A DNA stretch of 64,000 nucleotides from Methylibium sp. NZG (GCA_001263235.1 LGRD01000004.1:124001-188000); one strand, 5' to 3'. Counted from the stretch's first letter, positions 1-8,787 are shown. Notes: generated by a model from the letters alone, not told the origin. Numbers and translations: made by a program.

Positions 1-1
1 A

Positions 2-1267
2 CAGTTGCCGCCGCACGACCTGCTGGACCGCATCGTGCACGAGGGCGAGGTGCGCGAGCGCGTGGCCGCCTGCGTGCCGGCAGAGCGGCGCCGCGCTGCG
101 CTCGGTGTGGTCGATGCGATGCTGGGCCTGGCGCTCACGCTCGACGGTGGCCGCTACGCCACGCCTTACCGGTTCGTGCGGGCGCTCAAGCAGCGCGCGC
201 TCCAGGTGGCCGTGACCTCGCAACCGGATGCCGTGCAACTGCTCACCATCCATGGCGCCAAAGGCCTGGAGGCGCGTGCGGTGTTCGTGATGGATGCCGA
301 TCCCGAGCCGCAGAACCCCGACACCGCGACCTTGCTGATCGACTGGCCCGCCGAATCGGCCCACCCGGTGCGCTGTGCGTTCGTGTACTCCGAGTCCGAG
401 GCGCGCTGCCCACCGTCACTGGCCGGTCTGCTGCAAGCGGAGCTGGCGGCTCGCCAGCGCGAAGAGCTGAACATGCTGTACGTCGCGATGACGCGCGCCA
501 AGGAGCGGCTCGTCTTCAGCGCCACCCAGCCTTCACGCGTGCCGGCGACGGTGCCATGGTGGCAGCGTGTGGAGGCGCTGGCCCTCGGCTGGGCCCCGGT
601 GGCAGCAGCCGGGGGGGGCGGTGCTGGCGCGGCGCCGCCGGTCGTCCGGCTCGCGGTCCTGCCGGCGTGGGGAGGCGACCGGGCGAGCCCGTCTGCGGTG
701 CCGGGTGCCGGCTCCGCCCGTGACGAAACCGCATCGACCCGGCTCGGCTCGGCGGTACACCGCACGCTGGAGTGGGCGAACGGGCGGCCCGCCACGGCGC
801 CGGGCACGCCGAGCACGCCGGCCTCGTTGGCCCCGTTGGCCTCGCTGGCGACGCTGGCCGGCGCCGCCGCGCGTGAATTCGGCGCTCCGGCGGCCGAGGT
901 CCTGCGCATCGCCCAGCGCATTTTCGGGAGCCCGGCTTGCGCACCGTTCTTCGATCCCGGCCGGTTGCACTGGGCCGGCAACGAGGTGCTGCTGACCGAT
1001 GAAGGCGAGTCGCTGCGCGTGGACCGGCTGGTGGCGCTCGATCAGGCGTTCGATCAGGCGCCGGGCCAGCCGGGCGCGGGCAGCGCGGCGGGCGGCCCGC
1101 CAGTCTGGTGGGTGCTCGACTACAAGATCGAGCACCGCCCCGAGGCGCTGGCCCCGTACCGCGAGCAGTTGCTACGTTACCGGCGGGTGGTGGCTCGTTT
1201 GCAACCGGGCGAGGCGGTGCGCTGCGCTTTCATCACCGGGGCGGGCGAGTTGGTCGAGGTCGGCTGA
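2..1267 (+). CDS. AddA/RecB-like UvrD-family helicase-nuclease, C-terminal part
   Basis: The reading frame is open at the left edge, so this is the C-terminal part of a larger gene. It carries the last helicase motifs of the UvrD/Rep superfamily: motif V-like IHGAKGLE (about residue 83 of the visible part) and motif VI-like YVAMTRAKERL (about residue 160). The C-terminal 100 residues look like a PD-(D/E)XK nuclease, with VLDYK as the core strand and the Gln-rich helix (YREQLLRY) that follows it. This order (helicase 2A-2B, then nuclease) is that of the AddA/RecB subunits of recombination exonucleases, which process double-strand breaks. A long Gly/Ala/Pro-rich linker sits between the two domains. 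Its partner (AddB-like) would lie upstream, outside the window. Family assignment is fairly sure; AddA versus another UvrD-nuclease fusion cannot be settled from the fragment. Confidence 0.8.
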   Translation, partial: QLPPHDLLDRIVHEGEVRERVAACVPAERRRAALGVVDAMLGLALTLDGGRYATPYRFVRALKQRALQVAVTSQPDAVQLLTIHGAKGLEARAVFVMDADPEPQNPDTATLLIDWPAESAHPVRCAFVYSESEARCPPSLAGLLQAELAARQREELNMLYVAMTRAKERLVFSATQPSRVPATVPWWQRVEALALGWAPVAAAGGGGAGAAPPVVRLAVLPAWGGDRASPSAVPGAGSARDETASTRLGSAVHRTLEWANGRPATAPGTPSTPASLAPLASLATLAGAAAREFGAPAAEVLRIAQRIFGSPACAPFFDPGRLHWAGNEVLLTDEGESLRVDRLVALDQAFDQAPGQPGAGSAAGGPPVWWVLDYKIEHRPEALAPYREQLLRYRRVVARLQPGEAVRCAFITGAGELVEVG

Positions 1268-1395
1268 CGCGAGGTCGGCAGCGCACGGAAATGTGATGCC
1301 AAACCCGCGCTGATTCGGCGTTTGCGGCCCGGCTGCGGGGCGTCCAATCGGGAAGCCCTTTCTGTGACTTTCCTGTGCCTTTCCTCGTCTGACGC

Positions 1396-3309
1396 ATGCC
1401 TGCCTCTGCCACGCCGCCGTCTTCTGCACTTGCCGCCCTGGCTGCTGCCCCCGCAGCCACGCCGGCACGCGCGTTCGGTCGCTTCACTTTGCGCCAGTTG
1501 CTGGGCAAAAGCGCGGGCACGACCGCGTGGCTGGCTTTCGACCCGCGCCTGGGTCAGGACGTGATGATCACCGTGCCGCGCGTGCAGCCGATCGATGCAG
1601 TTGCGCTGGAACTGTGGGGCCGCGAGGCGCGCAAGGCGGCGCGGCTGGTGCACCCGAACCTGGCGCCGGTGCTCGAGATCGGGTTGCAGGACAAGTGGCC
1701 GTTCATCGTCGTCGATCGCCAGGCCGGTGTCACGCTGGGCGAGTGGTTGCAGGCGCACCCGGCGCCGGCACCGCTGGAGACGGTGGGCTGGATCGGCCAG
1801 GCGCTCGAAGGCCTGGCCTTTGCGCACGAGTCGGGCTGCTCGCACAACGACTTGCAGCTGCACAACCTGATCGTCAATGAGCAGGGCAAGGTCTGCTTGA
1901 CGGGGCTGGCGGCCGCGGGCGACATGAGCGGGATCGAAGAGGCACGCTTCGGCGGCCTGACCAGCGAGCCCGCAGAGCAGGCGCTGTCGGACGCGCATGG
2001 CGTGATGGCGCTGCGCAGGGCCGCCGAGCGCGACGTGCTGGCCTGCGGCCTGCTGCTGCACCAACTGCTCGCAGGTCAGACCCCCCTGGAGCAACCCGAC
2101 ACCGCGCGCGTGATCGCTCGCATCGCGCCGCTGGGCCGCGAGATCGTGCACCTGCCGTGGACCACGCCGCACCCGGTGCCGCCGGCCTTGCGCGCAATCG
2201 CCAACCGCAGCACGGCCAGCCACGAGCGTCAGCGTTACCTCAACGCACGCACCTTGTTGCGCGCACTGGCCGGCTGGCTGCAGACGCAGTCCGAAGACAA
2301 CGGCGGCCCGCTCGCGCTGCTGCTGGACCGGCTGCGCACCGTCGGCCACCTGCCGGCCCAGCCCGGGCTCACCGCCAAGGTCGAGCGCCTGGTCCGCATG
2401 GAAGGCCAGCACACCGACGCGATGGTGGTCGAGCTGCTGCAGGACATGGCGCTGAGCCTGGAGCTGCTGCGCCAGGTCAACTCGGCGCTGGTGCGCAACA
2501 CGCAGGCGGCTGGCAGCGGCGCGGTGCTGACGCTGCGGCGCAGCGTGGCGCTGCTGGGCATCAACGGTGTGCGGCAGGCGGCCAACGGGCTGCGCAAATG
2601 GCCGGGGCCGATGTCCGAGCCCGCTGCCGTTGCCATGAAGCGGCTGATGGAGCGCGTGCGGCTGGCCGGCTACGTGGCGCAGGCGCTGCGGCCCGCGGGC
2701 TACGACCCCGAGGTGGTGTACCTGATCACGCTGCTGCAGAACCTGGGCCGGCTGATGGTGCAGTACCACTTTCCCGAAGAGGCTGAACAGATCCTGCAGC
2801 TCACGGCCCGCCCCGGCGCCGCCCGCACCGCGGGCAGGGACCCCGCCGAGGGCGCCGAGACGGCCCAGCCGCCGGGCATGAGCGAGGCCGCAGCGTCCTT
2901 TGCCGTGCTGGGAGTCGATCTGGACGAAGTGGGTGCCGCCGTGGCGCGCCATTGGGGCCTGGGCCCTGAGCTGCAGCAGATGATCCGTCGCATTCCGAGG
3001 GAGCAGCGTGTCCACGCGGTGCAGGGCGACACCGACGCGCTGTGCAAGACCGCCAGCGCCGCCAACGAGGTGGTGGATGCCATCAGCCTGCTCCAGGGGC
3101 CACGCGCCGTGCGTGCGCTCGAAGGCATTGCGCAGCGCTACGCGCGCGCGCTAAAGGTCACCCTGCGTGACTTGAAAGACGCCGTGCAAAGCGCCCGCGA
3201 CACCGTGATGAACGGCGGCGTGCCCGTGGTGCGCGAGACCCAAGCTGCGGCGCCGGCACCACCGCTCACTCCACCGGGCGCTGCCGAAGCCACGCGCAGC
3301 GCCGCCTGA
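1396..3309 (+). CDS. Protein-kinase-like (pseudokinase) and HDOD domain protein
   Basis: The protein has 637 residues. Residues about 27-290 fold-match a Ser/Thr kinase: a degraded glycine loop (LLGKSAGTTAWLAFD), then H150-N151-D152 and N157 in place of the HRD...N catalytic loop. The VAIK lysine is absent (VMITV at 56-60) and the DFG aspartate is replaced by T-G-L (169-171). Nucleotide transfer is therefore unlikely and a pseudokinase is the better reading. Residues about 330-600 are an HDOD-type helical domain (LTAKVERLVRM, then SVALLGINGVRQ), a signalling fold related to HD phosphohydrolases but without their metal ligands. The tail is Ala/Pro-rich and probably disordered. It follows the exonuclease gene by 128 bp and probably has its own transcript. 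Substrate and pathway are unknown; HDOD proteins of this order are usually linked to motility, attachment or cell-cycle signalling. Confidence 0.75.
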   Translation: MPASATPPSSALAALAAAPAATPARAFGRFTLRQLLGKSAGTTAWLAFDPRLGQDVMITVPRVQPIDAVALELWGREARKAARLVHPNLAPVLEIGLQDKWPFIVVDRQAGVTLGEWLQAHPAPAPLETVGWIGQALEGLAFAHESGCSHNDLQLHNLIVNEQGKVCLTGLAAAGDMSGIEEARFGGLTSEPAEQALSDAHGVMALRRAAERDVLACGLLLHQLLAGQTPLEQPDTARVIARIAPLGREIVHLPWTTPHPVPPALRAIANRSTASHERQRYLNARTLLRALAGWLQTQSEDNGGPLALLLDRLRTVGHLPAQPGLTAKVERLVRMEGQHTDAMVVELLQDMALSLELLRQVNSALVRNTQAAGSGAVLTLRRSVALLGINGVRQAANGLRKWPGPMSEPAAVAMKRLMERVRLAGYVAQALRPAGYDPEVVYLITLLQNLGRLMVQYHFPEEAEQILQLTARPGAARTAGRDPAEGAETAQPPGMSEAAASFAVLGVDLDEVGAAVARHWGLGPELQQMIRRIPREQRVHAVQGDTDALCKTASAANEVVDAISLLQGPRAVRALEGIAQRYARALKVTLRDLKDAVQSARDTVMNGGVPVVRETQAAAPAPPLTPPGAAEATRSAA

Positions 3310-3343
3310 AGGTGGGGGCTCGACGAATGGTTTGTGAGGAATG

Positions 3344-3409
3344 GGTGACGAGCCCGATCCTGGCACTGGTTACAACGGTTGGGGCTGCTTCGTTCCCGAC
3401 CTGACCCGG
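3344..3409 (-). repeat. Truncated 3' copy of the SRP RNA gene (putative att half-site)
   Basis: These 66 bp are identical to positions 4415-4480, the apical GGAA tetraloop and whole 3' arm of the 4.5S RNA gene. The 5' arm needed to close the RNA hairpin is missing: the sequence just upstream on the minus strand does not pair with the 3' arm and has no promoter like that of the intact copy. It reads as the displaced end of the original ffs gene after insertion of the islet between the two copies. A functional second SRP RNA is unlikely. Confidence 0.85.
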
Positions 3410-3426
3410 CCGCTGCCGATCCCGCC

Positions 3427-4338
3427 TTACACCTGGGGCGGCACTGTCGAGTCAAACGCGCTCGCGTGATATAGCGACTCGAACACTGGTCGGATGTACT
3501 TGTGGTCCCCGAGGGGCTCCAACAGGTGGAACCTATGAATCGTGTCGGCGTAGGGTTTCGTCGCGTCCACACAGGCGTATAGCGCGAACAGAACGAGCAT
3601 CGGGTCCGTCAACTGCGCCTTGGCTACCCTCGCGAACCTGTCGGCCAGCGCGGGCTCCGTGCGCGCCACCTGCTCGATGTGGTCGAACAGTTCGTAGACC
3701 GTTCGGAACAGCGGGCCCAGCACGCTGCGGTTCCCGGCAAACACAAAGTGATGGGCACGGTTGCAAGCATTGGCCCAAAGGGCCTGTGTTTCTGAGACAC
3801 CGCCGCCGTTGTAGCCATACATGCCACCCGGGAGGTTCAAGATTTGCTCGACAGCCCCATCCACCGACACTGCCATCCCCCTACCCGCAGGCCCGGCCGT
3901 GTAGTTGTGCAAGTCGAGGGACTGCAGAAGGTCTCGGAGCAGGCCGAGCATCTGAAAGAACGTCGCCTCAGACTGCTGCCGGTTGTGCCGGGAGTCCTCG
4001 TCAACCTGCTGCGCCTTGAAGCGCACCCTCTCTTCATCCAAGGCCTCGCGCGTGACCCTCAGCGTGGTCTGCTGCTGCAGCCCGGCCCAAGCCACACCGA
4101 CCACGGCGAGCGCAGCAAACAGCGCGTTGATGCCGCCGAAGAGGTCGCCGACTTGCCCAAGCTCAGCGATCGATGCAGGGGCCGCCGGTGCGCTCGCGGC
4201 CTTAGGCGACGAAAGCTGGCCGTGAACGAACTGCACCCCGAACAGCAGCCACAGCGCCCACAGGGCAAGCGCACCGATCACCAGTACGGTCGGCAGCAGC
4301 CATCCTGGTGTGCGATTGGCTTTCGTGTTGTCAACCAT
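3427..4338 (-). CDS. putAbiC-like putative phage abortive-infection membrane protein
   Basis: The protein has 303 residues from the ATG at 4338; upstream in-frame codons lie inside the ffs 3' arm and are not used. There are two membrane helices at about 13-37 and 66-87, then a charged helical stretch (90-122), then a soluble domain. The soluble part has the pattern of the putative phage abortive-infection family (putAbiC): ATFFQMLGLL at 125-134, LGPLFRTVYELFDHI at 207-221, and ARVAKAQLTDPMLVLF at 236-251. Family members are thought to protect against phage, but the mechanism is not established. The gene is the only cargo between two copies of the ffs 3' end, which fits a horizontally acquired defence gene. 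It has no recognisable promoter of its own in the 76 bp upstream. Alternative: a two-TM signalling protein of unrelated function. Confidence 0.65.
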   Translation of the reverse strand: MVDNTKANRTPGWLLPTVLVIGALALWALWLLFGVQFVHGQLSSPKAASAPAAPASIAELGQVGDLFGGINALFAALAVVGVAWAGLQQQTTLRVTREALDEERVRFKAQQVDEDSRHNRQQSEATFFQMLGLLRDLLQSLDLHNYTAGPAGRGMAVSVDGAVEQILNLPGGMYGYNGGGVSETQALWANACNRAHHFVFAGNRSVLGPLFRTVYELFDHIEQVARTEPALADRFARVAKAQLTDPMLVLFALYACVDATKPYADTIHRFHLLEPLGDHKYIRPVFESLYHASAFDSTVPPQV

Positions 4339-4417
4339 GCTGCGGCTAAGCGAACTGCCCGGGAACCCGCGCCAATGCTGGATGTGGCGCCTGCGCTGGG
4401 TACCAAGAGGGAATGGT

Positions 4418-4511
4418 GACGAGCCCGATCCTGGCACTGGTTACAACGGTTGGGGCTGCTTCGTTCCCGACCTGACCCGGTTGGCCGCGCTTCCATGCAG
4501 GGAGGCCCGTC
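4418..4511 (-). ncRNA. ffs: 4.5S RNA (bacterial signal recognition particle RNA)
   Basis: The minus strand carries the SRP RNA domain IV signature: GTCAGGTCGGGAACGAAGCA with the GGAA tetraloop, the Ffh-binding site. The ends pair: 4511-4504 (GACGGGCC) with 4425-4418 (GGCTCGTC), eight pairs including one G-U, followed by CCT/AGG and GCATGG/CCAGTGC. This gives a hairpin of about 94 nt, normal for the short bacterial form. A TACAAT -10 box lies seven bases before the predicted 5' end. The RNA joins Ffh to deliver inner-membrane proteins co-translationally. It sits between the PurM-like gene and the islet. The 3' two-thirds is duplicated at 3344-3409. Confidence 0.88.
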
Positions 4512-4518
4512 GCAGACG

Positions 4519-4547
4519 ATTGTAGGTGAGGCTCTGGAAGCCCTCGA
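4519..4547 (-). promoter_or_regulatory. Predicted sigma70 promoter of ffs
   Basis: TACAAT (4524 to 4519 on the minus strand) is a good -10 box placed seven bases before the predicted RNA start at 4511. With a 17-bp spacer the -35 hexamer would be TCGAGG, a weak match. The promoter lies in the 50-bp gap after the PurM-like gene, so ffs does not depend on that gene's transcript. Confidence 0.55.
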
Positions 4548-4560
4548 CGGCGCGGGCCCG

Positions 4561-5691
4561 TCAGCGCAGCTGCAGCGCGTCGTCGCCGAACTCGATGCCC
4601 AGTGGCTCGATCACGAGCTTCTTCAGGCCCGGCTCGACGTGGCCCGCTGCCCACGCCTTCACGCCGCAAGCCTTCGCCACCGCCACCGTGCGTTCTGCGT
4701 CGTCCGCAGCGACGAAAAGCGCAAACCCAGCGCCCATGTTGAGCGTGCTGTAGGCCTCTCGGTCGTCGTGTCGCGCGTGCTGCTGGATGAACTTCAGCAC
4801 GGGCGGCACCGGTGGCACCTGATGGATGCGGTAGGTGTGCCGGGCCGGGTGGCGCAGCAGCTTGCGCCAGCCGTGGCCGGTGATGTTGGCGGCGTAATGC
4901 GGCGTGATGCCGGCCTTGAACAGCGCTTCGGTGACGGGCGAATAGAGCAGCGTCGGTGCGAGCAGCGCGTCGCCATAGCTCAGGCCCGGTTCCACGGGCG
5001 TGAGGTAACCCTGCGGCAGGCGCTCGACCAGTTTGCGCGCCAGGCTCAGGCCGTTGGCGTGGATGCCGCTCGATTCGAGCAGCACGATCGCATCGCCTGG
5101 CCCGAGCCGCTCGCCGAGCGACAGCCGCTGCTTCGGGCTGACGATGCCGGTGCACGACGCGGCCAGGTCGATGCGCCCGTCGGCCACGATGCCCACCAGC
5201 GCCGGGGTTTCGCCGCCGCCCCAGGCCACGCCGCACGCGTCGCAGGCGCGCTTCCAGCCGTCGACGAGCGCGCCAGCGCGTTGCGCGTCGGCAAACCACT
5301 CGGAGCCGCCGGCGGCCCAGTACGCCTGCACCACCAGCGGCGTGGCGCCGACGGTGATCAGGTCGTTGATCGCCATGGCCAGCGTGTCCTGTGCGATCGC
5401 GCCGTAGTAGCTTTGGCCGGTGAGCGCGCGCATCTCGTCGGCCACGAGCGCTTTGGAGCCCAGGCATTCGACGATGGAGGCGAGGTAGAACGGCCCGACA
5501 TCGACCACATAGGCCGACTCGCCGCGCGACGCCGCCACTTCCTGGAAGCCGTGCGCGGCCAGATGGACGCCGGTGGCGGCAGCAGCGCGCTGGGCCGCGA
5601 CCTTCAGCGGGTCGATCAGTTCGTAGTTGACGCCCGCCTGCTCGTAGCTGAGCGAAGCGCCGTCGGAGGGAGTCGGGTGGGTGGCGCTCAT
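4561..5691 (-). CDS. PurM-like (AIR synthase-related) protein
   Basis: The protein has 376 residues from the ATG at 5691. The start SLSYEQAGVNYELIDPLK resembles the N-terminus of phosphoribosylformylglycinamidine cyclo-ligase (PurM), and YGAIAQDTLAMAINDL and NITGHGWRKLLRHP match the central metal-binding region and the C-terminal AIRS_C domain. The canonical PurM signature GTDGVGTK is replaced by a different segment (YVVDVGPFYLASIVECLGSK), so this is a divergent member. It may be a second, alternative cyclo-ligase of purine synthesis or an AIR-synthase paralogue with another ATP-dependent reaction. It is divergent from dnaX. Whether it supplies the cell's PurM activity cannot be told from the window. 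Confidence 0.65.
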   Translation of the reverse strand: MSATHPTPSDGASLSYEQAGVNYELIDPLKVAAQRAAAATGVHLAAHGFQEVAASRGESAYVVDVGPFYLASIVECLGSKALVADEMRALTGQSYYGAIAQDTLAMAINDLITVGATPLVVQAYWAAGGSEWFADAQRAGALVDGWKRACDACGVAWGGGETPALVGIVADGRIDLAASCTGIVSPKQRLSLGERLGPGDAIVLLESSGIHANGLSLARKLVERLPQGYLTPVEPGLSYGDALLAPTLLYSPVTEALFKAGITPHYAANITGHGWRKLLRHPARHTYRIHQVPPVPPVLKFIQQHARHDDREAYSTLNMGAGFALFVAADDAERTVAVAKACGVKAWAAGHVEPGLKKLVIEPLGIEFGDDALQLR

Positions 5692-5787
5692 GGTGCGTGC
5701 TTCGGGTGGCCAGGGCAGCGGTACGCCACGCATTGGCAGGAGCCGCAGTTTATCGGTCACGGCCTCGATCGCTCAGAGTGACCCCCG

Positions 5788-5793
5788 TAGAAT
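5788..5793 (+). promoter_or_regulatory. Predicted -10 box of dnaX (possible leaderless start)
   Basis: TAGAAT ends six bases before the dnaX ATG at 5800, which puts the expected transcription start at or next to the start codon. No Shine-Dalgarno sequence precedes the ATG. A 17-bp spacer gives TCGATC as a weak -35 box. A leaderless or near-leaderless dnaX message is therefore possible. Confidence 0.4.
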
Positions 5794-5799
5794 GAATCC

Positions 5800-7782
5800 A
5801 TGTCCTACCGTGTCCTGGCCCGCAAGTACCGCCCGCTCGATTTCGAGACGCTGGTCGGCCAGGAACACGTGGTGCAGGCCCTGGCGAACGCGCTGACGCA
5901 GCAGCGGTTGCACCACGCCTACCTGTTCACCGGCACGCGCGGCGTGGGCAAGACGACGGTCTCGCGCATCCTGGCCAAGGCGCTCAATTGCACCGGCGCC
6001 GATGGCAGCGGCGGCATCACCGCGCACCCGTGCGGCCGCTGCGACGCCTGCCGCGACATCGACACCGGCCGCTTCATCGACTACGTAGAGCTCGACGCCG
6101 CGTCGAACCGCGGCGTCGAAGAGATCAGCCAGCTGCTCGACCAGGCGGTCTACAAGCCGGTGCTCGGGCGCTTCAAGGTCTACATGATCGACGAAGTGCA
6201 CATGCTGTCGACGACCGCGTTCAACGCGATGCTCAAGACGCTGGAGGAGCCGCCCGACTACCTCAAGTTCGTGCTCGCCACGACCGATCCGCAGAAGGTG
6301 CCGCCCACGGTGCTGTCGCGTTGTCTGCAGTTCAACCTGCGTCCTATGGCGCCGCAGACGGTGCAGTTGCATCTGGCCGACATCCTGGCGCAGGAGCAGA
6401 TCGCCGCCGAGCCGGGCGCACTGCGCCTGCTCTCGCGCGCGGCGCGCGGCTCGATGCGCGACGCACTGTCGCTCGCCGACCAGGCGATCGCCTTCGGCGC
6501 CGGCACGCTGGCCGAGGCGGGCGTGCGCGAGATGCTCGGCGCCGTCGACCGGGGCCACTCGGTGCGCATCGTCGAGGTGCTCGCGGCAGGCGACGCTGCC
6601 GGTGTGGTCGCGGCGGTCGATGCGCTGCGCGCGCTCGGCCTGTCGGCCGCCGGCACGCTCGAAGAACTGGCCGTTCTGCTGCAGCAGATGGCGGTGCTGC
6701 AGGCCGTGCCAAGCGCCGCCGACGCGAGCGATGTAGACACGCCCACCGTTCAACGTCTGGCGGCTGCACTGGCTCCCGACGAAACGCAGCTCTGCTACAG
6801 CATCGCCTTGCAGGGCCGCGCCGAGTTGCCGTTGGCGCCAGACGAGTACAGCGGCCTGGTGATGGTGCTGCTGCGCGTGCTGGCGTTTCGGCCGCAAGGG
6901 CAGGGCTTGGCGAGAGGCGCCGATGCCGTGCCGAAGGCCACACGCGCGGGGGAGGGGCGCGCTGACGCGGTCACGGGTGCACTGCCCGCGCCTCAGATGG
7001 CCGCGCCGATCGTCGCGCCGACACTTGCATCGGCAGTTGCGTCGACAGTCGCGCAGGTCGCGCAAGCCGCACCGGCGCCGGCTTCTCTGACCGCCAACGG
7101 AAAGTACCCCGCCAGCAACGCCGCCACCTCGCGTGAAGCCGCCCAGCCCGCCGTGATGGAGGCCGCGGCGGCGATGCGGGTGCGACCGCTGAAGCTTGCC
7201 CAGCCGCCACCGTGGGACGACGAGCCGCCGTGGGTCGATCAGGACATGACGCCGGTGGCATCGACCGGTGCCGCGCTGTCCGCGGCCCAACCCAAGCTGG
7301 CGGCAGGCTCATCCGGGCGCGACGGCGTGCCGACACCAGCCCCGAACCCCACCGACACGGCAGTTGCAGCCTTCGTCCCCGACGCGCAGGGCGACCGGTG
7401 GGCCCGGCTCGTCGGGCAGATGGTCGATGCCGGCAGCATCGGCGCGCTGGTGCGTGAGTTGGCGATGCAGTCGCAGTGCCTCTCGGTCGACGATTCGTCG
7501 CGCCCGCCGCTGTGGCGCCTGCGCGTCGAGCGCGAGATGCTGCGTGCGCCAGCGCAAAGCGACAAGCTGCAGACGGCTTTGTCGGGCGTGCTTGGAATGC
7601 CGGTGCGCATCGAGGTCGAACTCGGCGCTGCGCTCGACTCCCCCGCGCGGCGCGACGCTGCCGAACGCGCGCGCCGGCAGGCCGAGGCCGAACAGATCAT
7701 CCACGACGACCCGCTGGTGAAGGCGCTGCTGGCGCAGTACGCCACCGCACGCATCGTGCCCGGCTCGGTCAAACCCCATTGA
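5800..7782 (+). CDS. dnaX: DNA polymerase III subunit gamma/tau
   Basis: The protein has 660 residues. The AAA+ clamp-loader core occupies about 1-370: Walker [10 protein letters not shown] (near residue 45), the zinc module CGRCDAC (about 78-84) and the DEVH-type Walker B (YMIDEVHML). An Ala/Pro-rich linker of about 170 residues follows, then a C-terminal region ([19 protein letters not shown] and beyond) that matches the tau segment which binds the polymerase alpha subunit. It assembles the sliding clamp loader of the replicative polymerase. No A-rich slippery heptamer of the E. coli kind is visible, so a shorter gamma product is not predicted from sequence. It is followed by ybaB after 19 bp and recR, the conserved dnaX-ybaB-recR order. 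The start is the only ATG before the conserved [10 protein letters not shown]. Confidence 0.95.
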   Translation: MSYRVLARKYRPLDFETLVGQEHVVQALANALTQQRLHHAYLFTGTRGVGKTTVSRILAKALNCTGADGSGGITAHPCGRCDACRDIDTGRFIDYVELDAASNRGVEEISQLLDQAVYKPVLGRFKVYMIDEVHMLSTTAFNAMLKTLEEPPDYLKFVLATTDPQKVPPTVLSRCLQFNLRPMAPQTVQLHLADILAQEQIAAEPGALRLLSRAARGSMRDALSLADQAIAFGAGTLAEAGVREMLGAVDRGHSVRIVEVLAAGDAAGVVAAVDALRALGLSAAGTLEELAVLLQQMAVLQAVPSAADASDVDTPTVQRLAAALAPDETQLCYSIALQGRAELPLAPDEYSGLVMVLLRVLAFRPQGQGLARGADAVPKATRAGEGRADAVTGALPAPQMAAPIVAPTLASAVASTVAQVAQAAPAPASLTANGKYPASNAATSREAAQPAVMEAAAAMRVRPLKLAQPPPWDDEPPWVDQDMTPVASTGAALSAAQPKLAAGSSGRDGVPTPAPNPTDTAVAAFVPDAQGDRWARLVGQMVDAGSIGALVRELAMQSQCLSVDDSSRPPLWRLRVEREMLRAPAQSDKLQTALSGVLGMPVRIEVELGAALDSPARRDAAERARRQAEAEQIIHDDPLVKALLAQYATARIVPGSVKPH

Positions 7783-7801
7783 ACTCAGAAGGAGCACTCC
7801 C

Positions 7802-8128
7802 ATGATGAAAGGTCAACTCGCCGGCCTGATGAAGCAGGCCCAGGCCATGCAGGACAACCTGAAGAAGGCGCAGGACGAACTCGCCAACATCGAGGTCGAA
7901 GGCCAGTCGGGCGCTGGGCTGGTGAAGGTCACGATGACCTGCAAGCACGACGTGCGCCGCATCGCCATCGACCCGAGCCTGCTGGCCGACGACAAGGACA
8001 TGCTCGAAGACCTGGTGGCCGCGGCCTTCAACGACGGCATCCGCCGCGCCGAAGAAGTGAGCCAGGAGAAGATGGGCAAGCTCACCGCCGGCATGCCGAT
8101 GCCGCCGGGCATGAAGTTCCCGTTCTAG
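7802..8128 (+). CDS. YbaB/EbfC family nucleoid-associated protein
   Basis: The protein has 108 residues and contains the family pattern: a helical N-terminus [20 protein letters not shown], then [29 protein letters not shown] in pieces typical of YbaB/EbfC. These dimers bind DNA without strong sequence preference and are linked to nucleoid organisation and recombinational repair. An AGGAG-like site (AAGGAG at about 7789) precedes the ATG. The gene lies between dnaX and recR, as in many bacteria, and is probably cotranscribed with both. Length is normal for the family. Confidence 0.92.
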   Translation: MMKGQLAGLMKQAQAMQDNLKKAQDELANIEVEGQSGAGLVKVTMTCKHDVRRIAIDPSLLADDKDMLEDLVAAAFNDGIRRAEEVSQEKMGKLTAGMPMPPGMKFPF

Positions 8129-8144
8129 AAGCCGTCGCACCCCG

Positions 8145-8732
8145 GTGACCGAACCGACCCTCGAAGGCCTGATCGAGGCGCTGCGGCGCTTGCCCGGCGT
8201 GGGCGTCAAGTCGGCGCAGCGCATGGCGTTCCATTTGCTGCAACACGACCGGGAGGGCGCGCAGCGGCTGGCGCTGAGCCTGCAATCGGCGGTGGCCAAA
8301 GTGCGGCATTGCGCGCAGTGCCACACCTTCACCGAAGGCACGGTCTGCAGCATCTGCGAAGACCCGGGCCGCGACACTCGCCAGCTCTGTGTCGTCGAAA
8401 CACCGGCCGACCAGGCGGCGCTGGAGCGCACCGGCAGCTACCGCGGCCGCTACTTCGTGCTGATGGGGCGCATCAGCCCGCTCGAGGGCAGGGGTGGCCG
8501 CGCGATCGGCATGCAGCAACTGCTGGATCGGGCTGGCGACGGCGCGTTGGAGGAGGTGATCATCGCCACCAACTTCACTGCCGAGGGCGAAGCCACGGCC
8601 CACGTGCTGGGCGAGGCGCTGAAGGCGCGCGGCCTGAAGGTGACGCGGCTGGCGCGCGGCGTGCCGATCGGCAGCGAGCTGGAGTACGTCGATCTGGGCA
8701 CCATCGCGCACGCGTTGATCGATCGGCGCTGA
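8145..8732 (+). CDS. recR: Recombination mediator protein RecR
   Basis: The protein has 195 residues and starts at a GTG. A helix-hairpin-helix segment ([17 protein letters not shown]) is followed by the four-cysteine zinc finger (CAQCHTF...CSIC) and a Toprim domain ([20 protein letters not shown]). RecR works with RecF/RecO to load RecA on gapped DNA. It ends with the conserved short C-terminus ALIDRR. It lies 16 bp after ybaB in the dnaX operon. A methionine start is not available close by; the GTG matches the expected N-terminal length. Confidence 0.95.
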   Translation: MTEPTLEGLIEALRRLPGVGVKSAQRMAFHLLQHDREGAQRLALSLQSAVAKVRHCAQCHTFTEGTVCSICEDPGRDTRQLCVVETPADQAALERTGSYRGRYFVLMGRISPLEGRGGRAIGMQQLLDRAGDGALEEVIIATNFTAEGEATAHVLGEALKARGLKVTRLARGVPIGSELEYVDLGTIAHALIDRR

Positions 8733-8787
8733 GGCTTTGCGTTCGGTGTGGCGCGATCGATGCGCGCGCACTCGAAAGGCCGAGACG

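Larger units (their letters stand above)
3344..4480 (-). mobile_element. One-gene islet inserted at the 3' end of ffs, bounded by 66-bp direct repeats
   Basis: The two 66-bp perfect direct repeats (3344-3409 and 4415-4480) enclose about 1 kb holding one gene, a putAbiC-like protein, with only 17 bp after its stop and 76 bp before its start. Repeats of a gene's 3' end on both sides of foreign DNA are the usual footprint of site-specific recombination into a structural RNA gene, where the incoming element restores the RNA. No integrase or transposase is present, so the islet is either a remnant or is moved in trans. Both ffs and the cargo gene point the same way, so read-through from the ffs promoter could express the cargo. 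Mechanism is inferred; the repeats and the gene are seen directly. Confidence 0.7.

Noticed and set aside
3344-3409. Second functional SRP RNA gene
   Set aside because: Only the tetraloop and 3' arm are present; the 5' arm and promoter are missing.
5800-7782. Programmed frameshift in dnaX for a gamma product
   Set aside because: No A-rich slippery heptamer is visible in the frame.
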